Assembly (NCBI RefSeq): GCF_007421815.1
Contig: NZ_VLNT01000014.1
Span: 1 to 64,000 of the forward strand
Length of the DNA: 64,000 bases
Direction of reading: 5' to 3'
Source of the DNA: Aeromicrobium piscarium
GTDB lineage: Bacteria; Actinomycetota; Actinomycetes; Propionibacteriales; Nocardioidaceae
Position numbers and translations under genes: made by a program. Position 1 is the first letter of the stretch. The number at the start of each line of letters is the position of its first letter. The notes beneath the pieces were generated by a model. It saw only the letters and a list, made by a program, of their open reading frames with translations. It had not been told where the DNA came from and made no database searches. Shown in pieces: positions 8,906 to 18,618 of this stretch.

Positions 8906-9508
8906 ATGTGCGCCGCTGCGCGAACAACCGATGCCCCGCCGGCGATGACTCCGATCCTGCGCGCCGCTCAGCACTGCTTCGTGGAGCAGGGCTATCACGG
9001 AACCTCGATCCGGGTCATCGCCACGCGCGCCGGACTCTCGGTGCCGGGGCTCTACCATCACCATCGCTCGAAACAGGAGATGCTCCAGGCGATCGTCCGC
9101 ACCGCGATGGAATCGCTCCACCAGCAGAGCGTCGAGGCTCTCGATGCGGCCGGTGAGGATCCGACGGCGCGTTTCGACGCCCTGGTCGCCTGCCTCGTGC
9201 GCTTCCACGCGTATGAGCGCGAGCAGGCCTTCCTCGCCTATAGCGAGATCCGCAGCCTGGACGACGAGGCACGTGAGGCGCACATCGGCCGGCGAGACAT
9301 CCAGCAGCGGCTGATGGACACGGTCGTCGACAGCGGGGTCGCGAGGGGCCTGTTCACCACCCCGCACCCGGTCGAGGCGAGCCGCGCGGTCGTGACCATG
9401 TGCACCTCGGTGGCGCAGTGGTATGGCTCCGACGGACCGCTCACCCCCGAGGCGCTGGTGGAGCGCTACCTCGATATCGCCCGAATGACCGTCGGCGGCC
9501 GTCACTGA
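8906..9508 (+). CDS. TetR-family regulator of the acyl-CoA synthetase gene
   Basis: A 200-residue TetR/AcrR repressor. The helix-turn-helix covers about residues 15-60 (TPILRAAQHCFVEQGYHGTSIRVIATRAGLSVPGLYHHHRSK region), followed by an all-helical ligand domain. The ATG at 8906 follows GGGAGGGA. It is divergent from the acyl-CoA ligase with a shared palindromic operator, so it probably represses both genes and responds to an acyl-CoA or the free acid. Its 3' end overlaps the convergent ABC-permease gene by 7 bp. Confidence 0.85.
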   Translation: MCAAARTTDAPPAMTPILRAAQHCFVEQGYHGTSIRVIATRAGLSVPGLYHHHRSKQEMLQAIVRTAMESLHQQSVEALDAAGEDPTARFDALVACLVRFHAYEREQAFLAYSEIRSLDDEAREAHIGRRDIQQRLMDTVVDSGVARGLFTTPHPVEASRAVVTMCTSVAQWYGSDGPLTPEALVERYLDIARMTVGGRH

Positions 9509-10887
9509 CGCCAGCGCGACCGGGCCCAGACCGCGACGAGTCCGGCGGCCACCACCAAGATGGCGACCGCATCCCATCCCGAGGCCTGGGAGACCGTGGT
9601 GCCTCCGACGAGCAGGGCGACGAGGACCGCATCCGCCAGCCAGATCAGACGACCGGCGGACGACATCTCACCGACGGGGGTCATCACCGGGGTGAGCAGT
9701 TCGAGCGGCATGTGCCCCTTGAAGACCGACAGCGCTCGGCAGGCGACGACCAACAGGGCAAGTGCGATGGCCACGTGCGGGGAGCCGCCGAGGACCGCTG
9801 CGGACCCCATCACGAGGGTCAGCAGCGCCGTCGGCACCACGAGGTGTTGGAGGGCCGCGGCCCCGGGCCCGACGCCGAAGGCGGAGGGACGTTCCCGGTC
9901 GAAGGCATGGAACCGCAGACCGTCGCTGAGGAAGCATACGCCGACATAGGCGGCCGCCACCGATATCAGGGCGATCAGCGGGGTGACGGCGTTCTGGGCG
10001 ATCGGGATCAGCGACCCGGCCGCGGCCGCGGCGCCGAGGCCGGTGGCCGTCCGTCCAGGTGCTCGCACGAGACCGATCAGGTCACGACGCACGAACGGCG
10101 GCGCCGCGAAGGCGGGTCGCCAATGCCGGCCGAGGCGTGTCGGCGCCCGCAGCACGGCGGCGGCCGAGGCCAGGTCGGCCGTCGTCGCGAAGACCTCGAT
10201 CCGGCTCCATCGGATGGCCTGCGTCCGCAATCGGCTCGGCCGGATCGCCGACAACGCGCGGGGGACCACCACCGCGGTCCCCACGGCGACCGGCACCACC
10301 AGGAGTGACCACCACGCCGGGTCGCCGTCGAGCGAGCGCCATGCGCCAGTCCAGGCGAGGCCCGTGCCGGCGGAGAGCAAGACGAGCACGGCCGCATTCC
10401 TCCAGCGGCGCGCCTGGCCGCTGAGCCAGACGACGGACAGCAGCACGCCGCTGCCGAGGGCTACAGCCGAGACCGTCACAGCACCGACCGGGTCGGGCCA
10501 GGTCGATCGCGAGACGACCGCCACCACGGTGACGAAGAGCACGGCGGCCATAGTGACCAGCAGGCTCCGCCACCAGGAGGGTCGCAGCCGACGCGCCAGA
10601 GGAGCGGAGCCCGCGACGACCCACTCCACGTACGGTGCCGAGACGGCGACGGGACCACGCGTCCGGCCAGCTGCCGCCGCCCCGATCGCCACAAGCATGG
10701 CGGCGATCGCAGCAGTCCACCAGGGCGGCGACCACTGCGTCGCCGGAGCGACCTGCTGGGTACCCCAGCGCGCCAACGGGAGGACGAACACGAGTACGGA
10801 CAGGACCACGATGTAGAGGTCCGTCGCGCGGTCGGCGGCACGCGGCCGCGTGCGGATCTCGCGCAGCAGCCGGTCGGGTGCGGTCAC
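9502..10887 (-). CDS. Multi-spanning membrane protein, probable ABC exporter permease
   Basis: A 461-residue very hydrophobic protein with roughly 10-12 predicted membrane segments. I recognise no named family. The 4-bp ATGA overlap with the ABC ATPase gene upstream says it is that ATPase's membrane partner. The protein begins with a charged stretch (LLREIRTRPRAADRATD) and has hydrophobic clusters at about residues 25-45, 58-78 and 110-130, with more in the C-terminal half. The substrate is unknown. Confidence 0.7.
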   Translation of the reverse strand: MTAPDRLLREIRTRPRAADRATDLYIVVLSVLVFVLPLARWGTQQVAPATQWSPPWWTAAIAAMLVAIGAAAAGRTRGPVAVSAPYVEWVVAGSAPLARRLRPSWWRSLLVTMAAVLFVTVVAVVSRSTWPDPVGAVTVSAVALGSGVLLSVVWLSGQARRWRNAAVLVLLSAGTGLAWTGAWRSLDGDPAWWSLLVVPVAVGTAVVVPRALSAIRPSRLRTQAIRWSRIEVFATTADLASAAAVLRAPTRLGRHWRPAFAAPPFVRRDLIGLVRAPGRTATGLGAAAAAGSLIPIAQNAVTPLIALISVAAAYVGVCFLSDGLRFHAFDRERPSAFGVGPGAAALQHLVVPTALLTLVMGSAAVLGGSPHVAIALALLVVACRALSVFKGHMPLELLTPVMTPVGEMSSAGRLIWLADAVLVALLVGGTTVSQASGWDAVAILVVAAGLVAVWARSRWRQ

Positions 10888-11507
10888 AGGCTGACCTGTC
10901 GTCGCGCCAGCCGCGCGACGAGGTCGTGGTCGTGGCAGGCCATGACGACCGATCGTCCATCGGCCAGCGCCTCCTCGACCGCGACCGCGAACAGGTCCTT
11001 TCGGTCGGCATCGAGGCGTTGCTCGGGCTCATCGAGGACGAGGACGCGCGAGGGGCGCGCAAACACCAGCGCGAGGCTGAACAGCTGCTGCTGGCCCGAG
11101 GACAGCTCATGAACGAAACGATCGCGCAGAGCACCGACCCCGAAGCGCTCCAGATCGGTCTCACCCACGGAACCCCAGGTGGCATGCACCAGCTGCACGT
11201 GATCGCCCAGCGTGAGATCGGGATAGAGGGCCGGAACACCGATCAGGACGGAGAGCGCCGAGCGCACGTGGGTCGAGCGTTCGTCGACCGGTTCGTCATC
11301 GAGCAGCACGGTCCCGCCGCTCGGTACGAGTCGGCCGGCGAGCAGGCGCAACAGGGTGGTCTTGCCGGACCCGTTCGGCCCCGTCAACGCCACGCACTCT
11401 CCTGCGGAGACGGTGATATCCGTCGGCACGACGAGAGGCTGGTCGTCGATGCTCGCGGTGATTCCCTCAGCGACGAGCACGGGTCGAGTCTCAACGGTGT
11501 CGGCCAT
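10884..11507 (-). CDS. ABC transporter ATP-binding protein
   Basis: A 207-residue single-domain ABC ATPase. Walker A GPNGSGKTT is near residue 44, the signature LSSGQQQLF (a serine in place of glycine in LSGGQ) near 137, Walker B RVLVLDEPE, and the switch histidine in MACHDHD. It overlaps the membrane-protein gene by 4 bp (ATGA), forming a two-gene exporter operon. The shortness and single ATPase are typical of small drug or peptide exporters of the CcmA/NatA type. Specificity is not known. Confidence 0.85.
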   Translation of the reverse strand: MADTVETRPVLVAEGITASIDDQPLVVPTDITVSAGECVALTGPNGSGKTTLLRLLAGRLVPSGGTVLLDDEPVDERSTHVRSALSVLIGVPALYPDLTLGDHVQLVHATWGSVGETDLERFGVGALRDRFVHELSSGQQQLFSLALVFARPSRVLVLDEPEQRLDADRKDLFAVAVEEALADGRSVVMACHDHDLVARLARRQVSL

Positions 11508-11607
11508 CGTCGTTCACCCTATCGAGTTGTCCACAGGTCGCGACCGAGGCGCTGGACGAGAACCGGACTCCGCTGTTCGATGATGGCTATGGCGAAAGGG
11601 GCGACCT

Positions 11608-12174
11608 ATGCTGAGTGCCATGGCGACCATCGAGGCGCATGGGCTGCCGCGGGGCAGGTCGCTGACGCGCGACGATCTGGATGCGATGCCCGATGACGGG
11701 CATCGCTACGAGCTCGTCGACGGGGTGCTCGTCGTGAGTCCCGCACCACGGCACAATCACCAACGCGCGGCAGCGCAGCTGTTCCGCGCTTTGGATCGCG
11801 TGGTGCCCGAGCAGTGGGAGCTGTTCTTCGCGCCGTTTGATGTGGTCCTCTCAGGAGACACCGTGCTCCAGCCCGACCTTCTCGTCGCCGACCGCGACGC
11901 TTTCACCGAACGCGATCTGCCGGGCCCACCGCTACTGGCCGTCGAGGTGCTCTCGCCGTCGACGCGCAGTTTCGATCTGCTGCTGAAGAAGGAGCGTCTC
12001 GAGCGGGCGGGGTGCGCCCACTACTGGGTGGTCGATCCCGACGAGCCGTCGATCCTGGCCTGGTCCCTCACCGAGGGCGTCTATCACGAGGTGGCACGTG
12101 CGGCCGGGGCCGAGTCCTTCGTGGTCACGGCTCCCCTCCCGGTCACGATCGTCCCCGCCGACCTCGTCCGCTGA
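11608..12174 (+). CDS. Uma2-family (DUF820) putative restriction-like endonuclease
   Basis: A 188-residue Uma2/DUF820 protein with a PD-(D/E)XK-like fold. The core is visible as DTVLQPDLLVADRD, then LLAVEVLSPSTRSFDLLLKKERLERAG and HYWVVDPDEPS. In the family these give the acidic pair (D in QPDLLV, E in AVEVLSP) and the lysine (KKERL). The biological role of the family is unsettled. The first ATG (11608) has AAAGGGG 6 nt upstream; a second in-frame ATG follows at 11620. It stands alone between the ABC exporter and convergent recQ. Confidence 0.85.
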   Translation: MLSAMATIEAHGLPRGRSLTRDDLDAMPDDGHRYELVDGVLVVSPAPRHNHQRAAAQLFRALDRVVPEQWELFFAPFDVVLSGDTVLQPDLLVADRDAFTERDLPGPPLLAVEVLSPSTRSFDLLLKKERLERAGCAHYWVVDPDEPSILAWSLTEGVYHEVARAAGAESFVVTAPLPVTIVPADLVR

Positions 12175-12181
12175 CGAGCCG

Positions 12182-14272
12182 TCACCCCACCGAGGCCAGC
12201 GCGAAGGGCAGCACGCCGGGAGCGCCGGCCTGCCGCAGAGCACGGGCGGCGACGGTGAAGGTCCAGCGGCTGTCGACGAGATCGTCGACCAGCAACACCG
12301 GTCCAGGTGCGGCGGAGACCGCGGCGGCCAGCTCGGGGCTCACCGAGAACCGACCCCAGACCGAGGCCAGCCGGAAGGCGCTGTTGCCTCCGGGCCCGAC
12401 GACGGGGACCGCCGAATCGACGTCGAGGGCGCCGAGCAGCGGCAACCGGCCGCGCTCCGCGATGAACTGCGCCGTCGAACCGACCAGCTGAGGGCGGGTT
12501 ATCGAGGGCATCGCGACGACACCGACCGGACGCTGCCGCCATGGCCAGTCGCGCAAGGTGGCGATGACGCCCTCGGCCAGCCGTTCGTCGATCGGGGCAT
12601 CGGGCGTCCCGGCCGCGAACACCTCGCGCAACGCGCCACCCCAGCCGAGATCCGTGAGGCGGGCGATGGCCCGGCCCGCCTCGTGGCGTTCCTCGACCGC
12701 GATCCGTCCGCGGACGTCGAGCCCCCGGCGATCGGCACCGGTGGGCCACTGGCCCCGGGGATCGACGGGCACGCCCACACGCCGCAGCTGGCCGGCCGCC
12801 TGCTCGGCCGCACCACCGGGCACTTCGGCGGGATACCAGGCGCCCGCACACACGTCACAACGGCCGCACGGTGCCGCGGTGGGATCGTCGAGGTCCTGCT
12901 GAAGGATCTCCATCCGGCACCGTTCGCCGCGCTCGTAGGTCAGCATGGACTGCTGCTCGGCCACTCGCGCCTGCTCGATGCGGGCATACCGCTCGGAGTC
13001 GTACTCCCAGCTCTCGCCGGTGGCGACCCATCCTCCGCGTACCCGCCGTACCGCGCCATCGACGTCGAGCACCTTCAACAGGAGCTCGAGCTGAGTGCGC
13101 CGGATGTCGACGAGGGCCTCCAGCGCCGGGGTGGACAACGGCTCGGACCCGAGTTCGCCCAGCACCGCAGCGACGCGCTCGGGATCGGGCATCGAGACAG
13201 TGGCGAAGTACCGCCAGATGTCCGGATCCTCCGGACCCGGCAGCAGCAGGACATCGGCGTGCTCGGTCGCGCGGCCCGCGCGACCGACCTGCTGGTAGTA
13301 GGCGACCGGTGACGACGGTGCCCCCAGATGCACGACGAATCCCAGATCGGGTTTGTCGAAGCCCATGCCCAGGGCGCTGGTGGCGACGAGCGCCTTGACC
13401 TGATTGGCCTTGAGCGCGCCCTCGAGGCGTTCGCGTTCGTCCGGGTCGGTCCGCCCCGTGTACGCGGCGACCTCGTGTCCAGCCTCGCCCAGCAACCGCG
13501 CGGTGTCCTCCGCCGCGGAGACAGTGAGGGCGTAGACGATGCCGCTGCCCGGCAGCTCGCCCAGATGCGCGACCAGCCAGGCAAGCCGGTCGCGGGCACT
13601 CGGCAGCTGGAGGCAACCCAACCGCAAGGAGTCACGGGCGAGCGATCCGCGCAGCGTCAGGACCCCGTCGCCGAGCTGGTCCGCGACATCGGCGACCACC
13701 CGCGCGTTGGCGGTGGCTGTGGTGGCGAGCACCGGCACATTGCGTTGCAGATCGTTGAGGAGCGTGGCGATCCGGCGGTAGTCCGGCCGGAAGTCGTGAC
13801 CCCAGTCGGAGATGCAGTGTGCCTCGTCGATCACCAGGAGCCCCATGCGGGCGAGCAGATCGGGCAGCTGCTGCTCGCGGAACTGCGGATTGTTGAGCCG
13901 CTCGGGGGAGACCAGCAGGACATCGACATCGTCGGCGGCCAGCCGCGCACTGATGGACTCCCATTCGTCGACCGTGGCGGAGTTAATCGCCGCGGCGCGC
14001 ACACCGGCGCGTTCGGCCGCCGCGACCTGGTCGCGCATCAGCGCCAGCAAGGGCGATACCAGCAGGGTGGGGCCGGCACCGCGTTCACGCAGGAGGGCGG
14101 TGGCCACGAAGTACACCGCGGACTTGCCCCAGCCGGTGCGCTGGACGACGAGGGCGCGCCGACGGTCGTCGACCAGCGCGCTAACAGCCTCGAACTGACC
14201 CTCGTGAAAGACGGCATCGTCGCGACCGGTCAGCCGGTGCAACAACTCGAGGGCTCGCTCCTGGGTGCTCAT
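12182..14272 (-). CDS. recQ: RecQ-family ATP-dependent DNA helicase with phosphoribosyltransferase-like C-terminus
   Basis: A 696-residue superfamily 2 helicase acting in recombination and repair. Walker A RTGWGKS is at 45-51, DEAH at 149-152 followed by CISDWGHDFRPDYRR, and motif VI QQVGRAGRATEHAD is in the second RecA domain. A RecQ zinc-binding region follows (ERCRMEIL ... PCGRCDVC), then a winged-helix part. Instead of an HRDC domain the last ~120 residues end with VLLVDDLVDSRWT (659-671), a PRPP-loop-like motif of the phosphoribosyltransferase fold. This tail occurs in actinobacterial RecQ homologues. It is convergent with the uma2 gene (7-bp gap) and divergent from the phosphatase gene. 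Confidence 0.9.
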   Translation of the reverse strand: MSTQERALELLHRLTGRDDAVFHEGQFEAVSALVDDRRRALVVQRTGWGKSAVYFVATALLRERGAGPTLLVSPLLALMRDQVAAAERAGVRAAAINSATVDEWESISARLAADDVDVLLVSPERLNNPQFREQQLPDLLARMGLLVIDEAHCISDWGHDFRPDYRRIATLLNDLQRNVPVLATTATANARVVADVADQLGDGVLTLRGSLARDSLRLGCLQLPSARDRLAWLVAHLGELPGSGIVYALTVSAAEDTARLLGEAGHEVAAYTGRTDPDERERLEGALKANQVKALVATSALGMGFDKPDLGFVVHLGAPSSPVAYYQQVGRAGRATEHADVLLLPGPEDPDIWRYFATVSMPDPERVAAVLGELGSEPLSTPALEALVDIRRTQLELLLKVLDVDGAVRRVRGGWVATGESWEYDSERYARIEQARVAEQQSMLTYERGERCRMEILQQDLDDPTAAPCGRCDVCAGAWYPAEVPGGAAEQAAGQLRRVGVPVDPRGQWPTGADRRGLDVRGRIAVEERHEAGRAIARLTDLGWGGALREVFAAGTPDAPIDERLAEGVIATLRDWPWRQRPVGVVAMPSITRPQLVGSTAQFIAERGRLPLLGALDVDSAVPVVGPGGNSAFRLASVWGRFSVSPELAAAVSAAPGPVLLVDDLVDSRWTFTVAARALRQAGAPGVLPFALASVG

Positions 14273-14357
14273 GTCCCGATCGTGTCAGGTCGCGCCGACA
14301 GGCGAGGCGGATGTCCACAGGCCCACTCCCCCGGGGGCGTCTCACGGCCCATCGTCC

Positions 14358-14370
14358 TACCCTGAGACAC
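14358..14370 (+). promoter_or_regulatory. -10 element for a leaderless phosphatase mRNA
   Basis: TACCCT (14358-14363) fits the actinobacterial TANNNT -10 consensus and ends 7 nt before the ATG at 14371, with no Shine-Dalgarno sequence between. Transcription would begin at or next to the A of the start codon. Confidence 0.5.
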
Positions 14371-16062
14371 ATGGGAGCGGTCCAGCACACGGAGACGGGC
14401 GTCGATGCCGTGTACGACCGCTACTCCCGACTGGTCCAGGATCTCCTGAGCGTCCCGGTCGCACTGGTGACCAAGGTCGCCGACGACCATCAGCGGTTCA
14501 TCGGCGCCGTCGGCCTCCCCGAGCCCTGGCAGACCGATCGCACCACCCCGCTCTCGCATTCCTTCTGCCAGTACGTGCGCTCCGAGGATGCGCCCCTCGT
14601 CGTCAATGACGCCAGGGAGATCGAGACGCTCCGCGACAATCTCGCGATCGGGGACCTGGGCGTCGTCGCCTACGCCGGCGTGCCGCTGCGCGACGCCGAG
14701 GGCACCACGATCGGAGCGCTCTGCGCCATCGACACCGAGCCCCGCACCTGGGAGGACCGCGAGCTCGCGGTCCTCCACGACATCTCCCTCGCCTGCACCG
14801 CGCACCTGCGATCGTCCGCCGCCGCAACCGAAGCCACCGCCGCCCGCGAACGGGCCGAGCGTGAGAGCCGCCGTACCGCCGCGCTGCTGCAGATGGCCGA
14901 AGCCTTCGTGGCGACGACGACCATCCGCGAGGTACTCGAGGCCGCCGGCCGGCTCGGCGAGCTGGTGGGCGCCGGAGCGGTCAGCATCGGCGTGCCCGAC
15001 TCCACCGGCGCGCTGGTCTGGCACGCGAAGGACGGCACCCAGACCACAGCCAGCGCCGAGCACTGGGACGGTCTACGCCGCGCGATGCCCGCGACCCCGA
15101 TCTTCACGACCTCACCCGAAGCACTCGGTCCCGAGCTCTTCGAGCTGCTGCCCGCCGAGGTCACCGCGAATGCGACGGGTGCCGCGACGGTGCTGCCGTT
15201 GCGCGTCGAGAATCGCACGATCGGGCTGGCGGCGATCGTCTGGTCGGACACCCTCGCCGTCCCCGCGGCCGATCAGCTCACCCTGACCGCGCTCGCCCGC
15301 TACACCTCCGTCGCGCTCGACCGCGCCCAGCTGCTGGAGGCGCGGCAGAACGCCGCCCATCACCTCCAGCGATCCATGCTCACCGAGGTCCCTGAGATCG
15401 CCGGGCTACCGATCCGGGCGGTCTACCGCACGGCCCATGTGGCCGACGAGGTCGGCGGCGACTGGTACGACGTGCTGGAGCTGGCGGACGGACGCGTCGC
15501 CGTCGCGGTCGGCGATGTCGCCGGACACGACATCGAGGCCGCCTCGGCGATGGGACAGCTGCGCTTCGCCCTCCGCACCCTGCTGTGGAGCCGACGCGAC
15601 GAGCCCGCCGCGATCCTGTCCGCGCTGGACGATCTCAACTCCAGCATCGGCCCGGACGCGCTCACGACGGTAGTGCTCGCGATCCTCGGCGCACCGGAGT
15701 CCGATGGCAGCCGGACGCTGACCTGGAGCAACGCCGGCCACCTGCCTCCGATCCTCCAGCGCTCCGGGCAGCCGGCGGCCTTGATGGAGGCGGCCCCCGA
15801 TCTCATGCTCGGAGTCTCGCCGGGCCGATCGCGCGCCGACCACATGACGCGCCTCGAGCCCGGGGACACCTTCGTGCTCTACACCGACGGGCTCGTCGAG
15901 CAACGGGATGCGGATGTGGCCGAGCGGCTCTCCGCCCTGACCAGCGCGCTCGACGAGCATGACCCGTTGCGGCCCGATGAGATCGCCCGCATCCTGACCG
16001 ACGGCCGCGACCGCGGCGACGATGTCGTCCTCCTCACCCTCCGGGTCGACACCGCCCCTTGA
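14371..16062 (+). CDS. GAF-domain PP2C/SpoIIE-type serine phosphatase
   Basis: A 563-residue signalling protein. Residues 1-140 are a GAF domain (VALVTKVADDHQRFIG, then SHSFCQYV and VVAYAGVPLRDAEGTTIGALCAID). A second, weaker GAF-like region lies at about 175-325. The last 225 residues are a SpoIIE/PP2C phosphatase (VGGDWYDVLELADGRVAVAVGDVAGHDIEAA, ending with DTFVLYTDGLVEQR and DDVVLLTLRV). Such RsbU-like enzymes usually dephosphorylate an anti-anti-sigma factor. No partner kinase or antagonist lies nearby. ATG 14371 is chosen over 14311 because the earlier start adds a low-complexity, proline/arginine-rich stretch, while a TANNNT box is correctly placed for 14371. Confidence 0.85.
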   Translation: MGAVQHTETGVDAVYDRYSRLVQDLLSVPVALVTKVADDHQRFIGAVGLPEPWQTDRTTPLSHSFCQYVRSEDAPLVVNDAREIETLRDNLAIGDLGVVAYAGVPLRDAEGTTIGALCAIDTEPRTWEDRELAVLHDISLACTAHLRSSAAATEATAARERAERESRRTAALLQMAEAFVATTTIREVLEAAGRLGELVGAGAVSIGVPDSTGALVWHAKDGTQTTASAEHWDGLRRAMPATPIFTTSPEALGPELFELLPAEVTANATGAATVLPLRVENRTIGLAAIVWSDTLAVPAADQLTLTALARYTSVALDRAQLLEARQNAAHHLQRSMLTEVPEIAGLPIRAVYRTAHVADEVGGDWYDVLELADGRVAVAVGDVAGHDIEAASAMGQLRFALRTLLWSRRDEPAAILSALDDLNSSIGPDALTTVVLAILGAPESDGSRTLTWSNAGHLPPILQRSGQPAALMEAAPDLMLGVSPGRSRADHMTRLEPGDTFVLYTDGLVEQRDADVAERLSALTSALDEHDPLRPDEIARILTDGRDRGDDVVLLTLRVDTAP

Positions 16063-16075
16063 GCGTGGGACCCAC

Positions 16076-16187
16076 AACCCGTTGAGTGTGAGGTTGGACG
16101 GCAGAACCCTTGATGTCACCGTCCAAACGTTCCCCCAAGGACTCCGCTGCGCTCCGTCCAGGGAGGTACCCCCACACTCAACGGGTT
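16076..16187. repeat. Intergenic inverted repeat, family C (full copy)
   Basis: Perfect 15-bp arms AACCCGTTGAGTGTG (16076-16090) and its complement (16173-16187) enclose an inner pair GGTTGGACGG / CCGTCCAAAC and a CTCCGCTGCGCTCCGTCC segment. It fills the 127-bp gap between two convergent genes. One arm recurs at 57884-57910. It probably serves as a two-way terminator. Confidence 0.75.
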
Positions 16188-16189
16188 CT

Positions 16190-18529
16190 CTAGCTCTTCG
16201 CGGCGGGCTTCTCCCCCAGGGACTCGAGCAGCTTCTCGCCCTCGACGTCGAGATCGGGAAGGAGCCGGTCGAGCCAGCGCGGCAGACGCCAGGCGCGGTC
16301 GCCGAACATCGCCATGAGCGCCGGCACGAGGGTCATCCGCACCAAGAAGGCATCGATCGCGATCGCGACAGCCAGCGCGAAGCCGATCTGCTTGATCATC
16401 GGGTCGCCGTTGAAGATGAAGCCCGAGAACACCGAGACCATGATGATCGCCGCTGCCACCACGACCCGGCTGGAGTGCGAGAAGCCGTCGATCACCGAGT
16501 CACGACCGCGATGCCCGTGGACCCAGGACTCGCGCATGGATGACACGAGGAACACCTGGTAGTCCATCGCGAGGCCGTAGGCGATACCGGTGACCAGGAT
16601 CGGGAGCATCGCCATCACCGGCCCGGTCGAGTCCAGCCCGAAGATCTGGTTGACCCAGCCCCACTGGAACACCGCGGTGGTCAGACCGAGGGTCGCCAGG
16701 ATCGACAGCAGGAACCCGGCCGTGGCCTTCAGCGGCACCAGCAGCGAACGGAACACCAGGGTCAGCACGATCAACGACAACACGAGCACGATCGCCAGGT
16801 AGACCGGCATGACATCGGCCATCTTCTCGGCGATGTCGATGCCCATCGCGGTCTGCCCGGTGATACCGAGCGTGACGCCGAAGTCCTGTTCATAGCCGTC
16901 CGAGGCATCGCGCAGCTCGTGGACCAGGGTGTCGGTCTCCGGATCGGTCGGTCCGCTCGTGGGGACCACCGACATGATGACGGTGCGTCCGTCCTCGCTC
17001 ATTCCCGCCACCTCGGCGGAGGCGACATCGTCGTTGCCGGAGATGTCCTCCGTCACTGCCCCGATCGCTGCGGGATCGACGGGGTTCTCGTCCGCCGACG
17101 CCACGACGACGAGCAGCGGGCCATTCGACCCCTCGCCGAAGGCACGGCTGGTGACCTCGTAGCTCTCGCGCTGGACGGAGCCCTCGTTGTAGTTCTCTCC
17201 CGATGGCAGGCCCATGCGCATGTCGAGGGCGGGGATGGCGGCGACGGCGGCAATCGCCACGACGCCGATCGCGACCACGAAGCGATTCTTGGTCACGAAA
17301 CCGGCCCAGCCCCGGGCGACGCCGTGGTCGTCACCGTCGACGACCTTGCGCGAGTAGGTCTCGCGAGCCTTCGCGCTGACGACCCTCTCCCCGACGAGAC
17401 CCAGCAGCGCAGGCAGCAGAGTCAGCGCGACGAGCACCGAGATCGCGACGGTCGCGGCGGCGATGATCGCCATGCTGCTCAGCAGGCTGATGCCGATCAC
17501 CAACAGCGCGAGCAGGGCGATGACGACCGTGGTGCCGGCGAAGAAGACGGCGCTGCCTGCCGTTCCCACGGCGCGACCAGCGGCCTCGTGCGCGGAGAGA
17601 CCCTGACGCATGACGAGCCGTCGTTGCCGGTTGACGATGAAGAGGGCGTAGTCGATGCCGACGGCGAGACCGAGCATGAGGCCGAGGACGAGGGACATCG
17701 AGTTGAGTTGGTAGAAGTGCGCAAGGGCATAGGCGCCGCCCACGCCGGTTCCGACGCCGACGATCGCCGTGAGGAGCGGGAGGCCGGCGGCGACGAGCGA
17801 TCCGAGGGTGAGGATCAGTACCACGGCCGCCACCACGAGGCCGATGACCTCGCCCAGACCCACCACCTCGGGCAGCTCCTGCAGGGATCCACCCGGCAGG
17901 ACATTGATGCCGGCGTCCTCGGTGGGCTGCTCCGCGGCGTGCAGGACATCCTCGATGGTGCCCTGCGGCAGGTCGAAGGTCTGCTGGGTGAACTGGAACT
18001 GCAGCATCGCGACACTGCCGTCGGCGGAGACGACCATGCCCGGCACCGGCTGCGCCTGGGCTCCTTCGCCGACGACGAGCGGCAACGGCTGCTCGAGCTC
18101 GACGCCGGAGGCGCGTGCCGCGAGGGCTTGCTGGACGGCCGCGACCTGCTCGACGGCCTGCGCTTGGGCGGCCTCGGGGTCGGCGCTCGCGGCGAGCTCG
18201 GCGGGATTGACGACCTCGTCGTTGTCGTAGACATCGGCCGCGGCCTGGCCGAGCGCGGCGGCGGCCTGCGGGTCATCGTAGAAGGTCGTGTCATCGGGGG
18301 CCTCGAAGACGATGGCACCCTGTCCGCCGGCTGCCTCGGGGAGGTCGGCAGACAGCTGATCGATGACGTCCTGGGCCGGGACGTCGTTGATCGTGAACTC
18401 CGAGCTCATGCGCGGCGTGTTCAGCGCGAGCGAGCCACCGATGACGGCGAGCAGGATCACCCACGCGCCGATGAAACGGAACGGATGGGCGAAGGCCGAC
18501 TTGCCGAGCCGGTACAGCAGCGTGGACAC
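16190..18529 (-). CDS. MMPL-family RND transporter
   Basis: A 779-residue RND-superfamily membrane protein of the MMPL group. There are twelve predicted helices in two halves: one N-terminal helix, a soluble loop of roughly 160 residues, five helices, then the same again. Family features include GLAVGIDYALFIVNRQRR in the first half and GIAYGLAMDYQVFLVSSMRE in the second. GTG 18529 is chosen over an ATG at 18601: it has GAGGAG 9 nt upstream and begins MSTLLYRLGKSAF, whereas the longer form runs across the divergent promoter. It faces a TetR gene, which suggests inducible export of a lipid or drug. Confidence 0.9.
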   Translation of the reverse strand: MSTLLYRLGKSAFAHPFRFIGAWVILLAVIGGSLALNTPRMSSEFTINDVPAQDVIDQLSADLPEAAGGQGAIVFEAPDDTTFYDDPQAAAALGQAAADVYDNDEVVNPAELAASADPEAAQAQAVEQVAAVQQALAARASGVELEQPLPLVVGEGAQAQPVPGMVVSADGSVAMLQFQFTQQTFDLPQGTIEDVLHAAEQPTEDAGINVLPGGSLQELPEVVGLGEVIGLVVAAVVLILTLGSLVAAGLPLLTAIVGVGTGVGGAYALAHFYQLNSMSLVLGLMLGLAVGIDYALFIVNRQRRLVMRQGLSAHEAAGRAVGTAGSAVFFAGTTVVIALLALLVIGISLLSSMAIIAAATVAISVLVALTLLPALLGLVGERVVSAKARETYSRKVVDGDDHGVARGWAGFVTKNRFVVAIGVVAIAAVAAIPALDMRMGLPSGENYNEGSVQRESYEVTSRAFGEGSNGPLLVVVASADENPVDPAAIGAVTEDISGNDDVASAEVAGMSEDGRTVIMSVVPTSGPTDPETDTLVHELRDASDGYEQDFGVTLGITGQTAMGIDIAEKMADVMPVYLAIVLVLSLIVLTLVFRSLLVPLKATAGFLLSILATLGLTTAVFQWGWVNQIFGLDSTGPVMAMLPILVTGIAYGLAMDYQVFLVSSMRESWVHGHRGRDSVIDGFSHSSRVVVAAAIIMVSVFSGFIFNGDPMIKQIGFALAVAIAIDAFLVRMTLVPALMAMFGDRAWRLPRWLDRLLPDLDVEGEKLLESLGEKPAAKS

Positions 18530-18558
18530 GCGTGCGATCTCCTCAGAACGAAGTGATA

Positions 18559-18588
18559 GGCAACTCTCATATCGTAGGATGGAGTTCC
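18559..18588. promoter_or_regulatory. Candidate operator between MMPL and tetR genes
   Basis: GGCAACTC (18559-18566) and GAGTTCC (18582-18588) form an inverted repeat in the 89-bp divergent spacer, where a TetR-type dimer could bind. It is imperfect, with one bulged base. Confidence 0.45.
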
Positions 18589-18618
18589 AACCAGAACACA
18601 TGTCAGCGCAGGAGAGTC

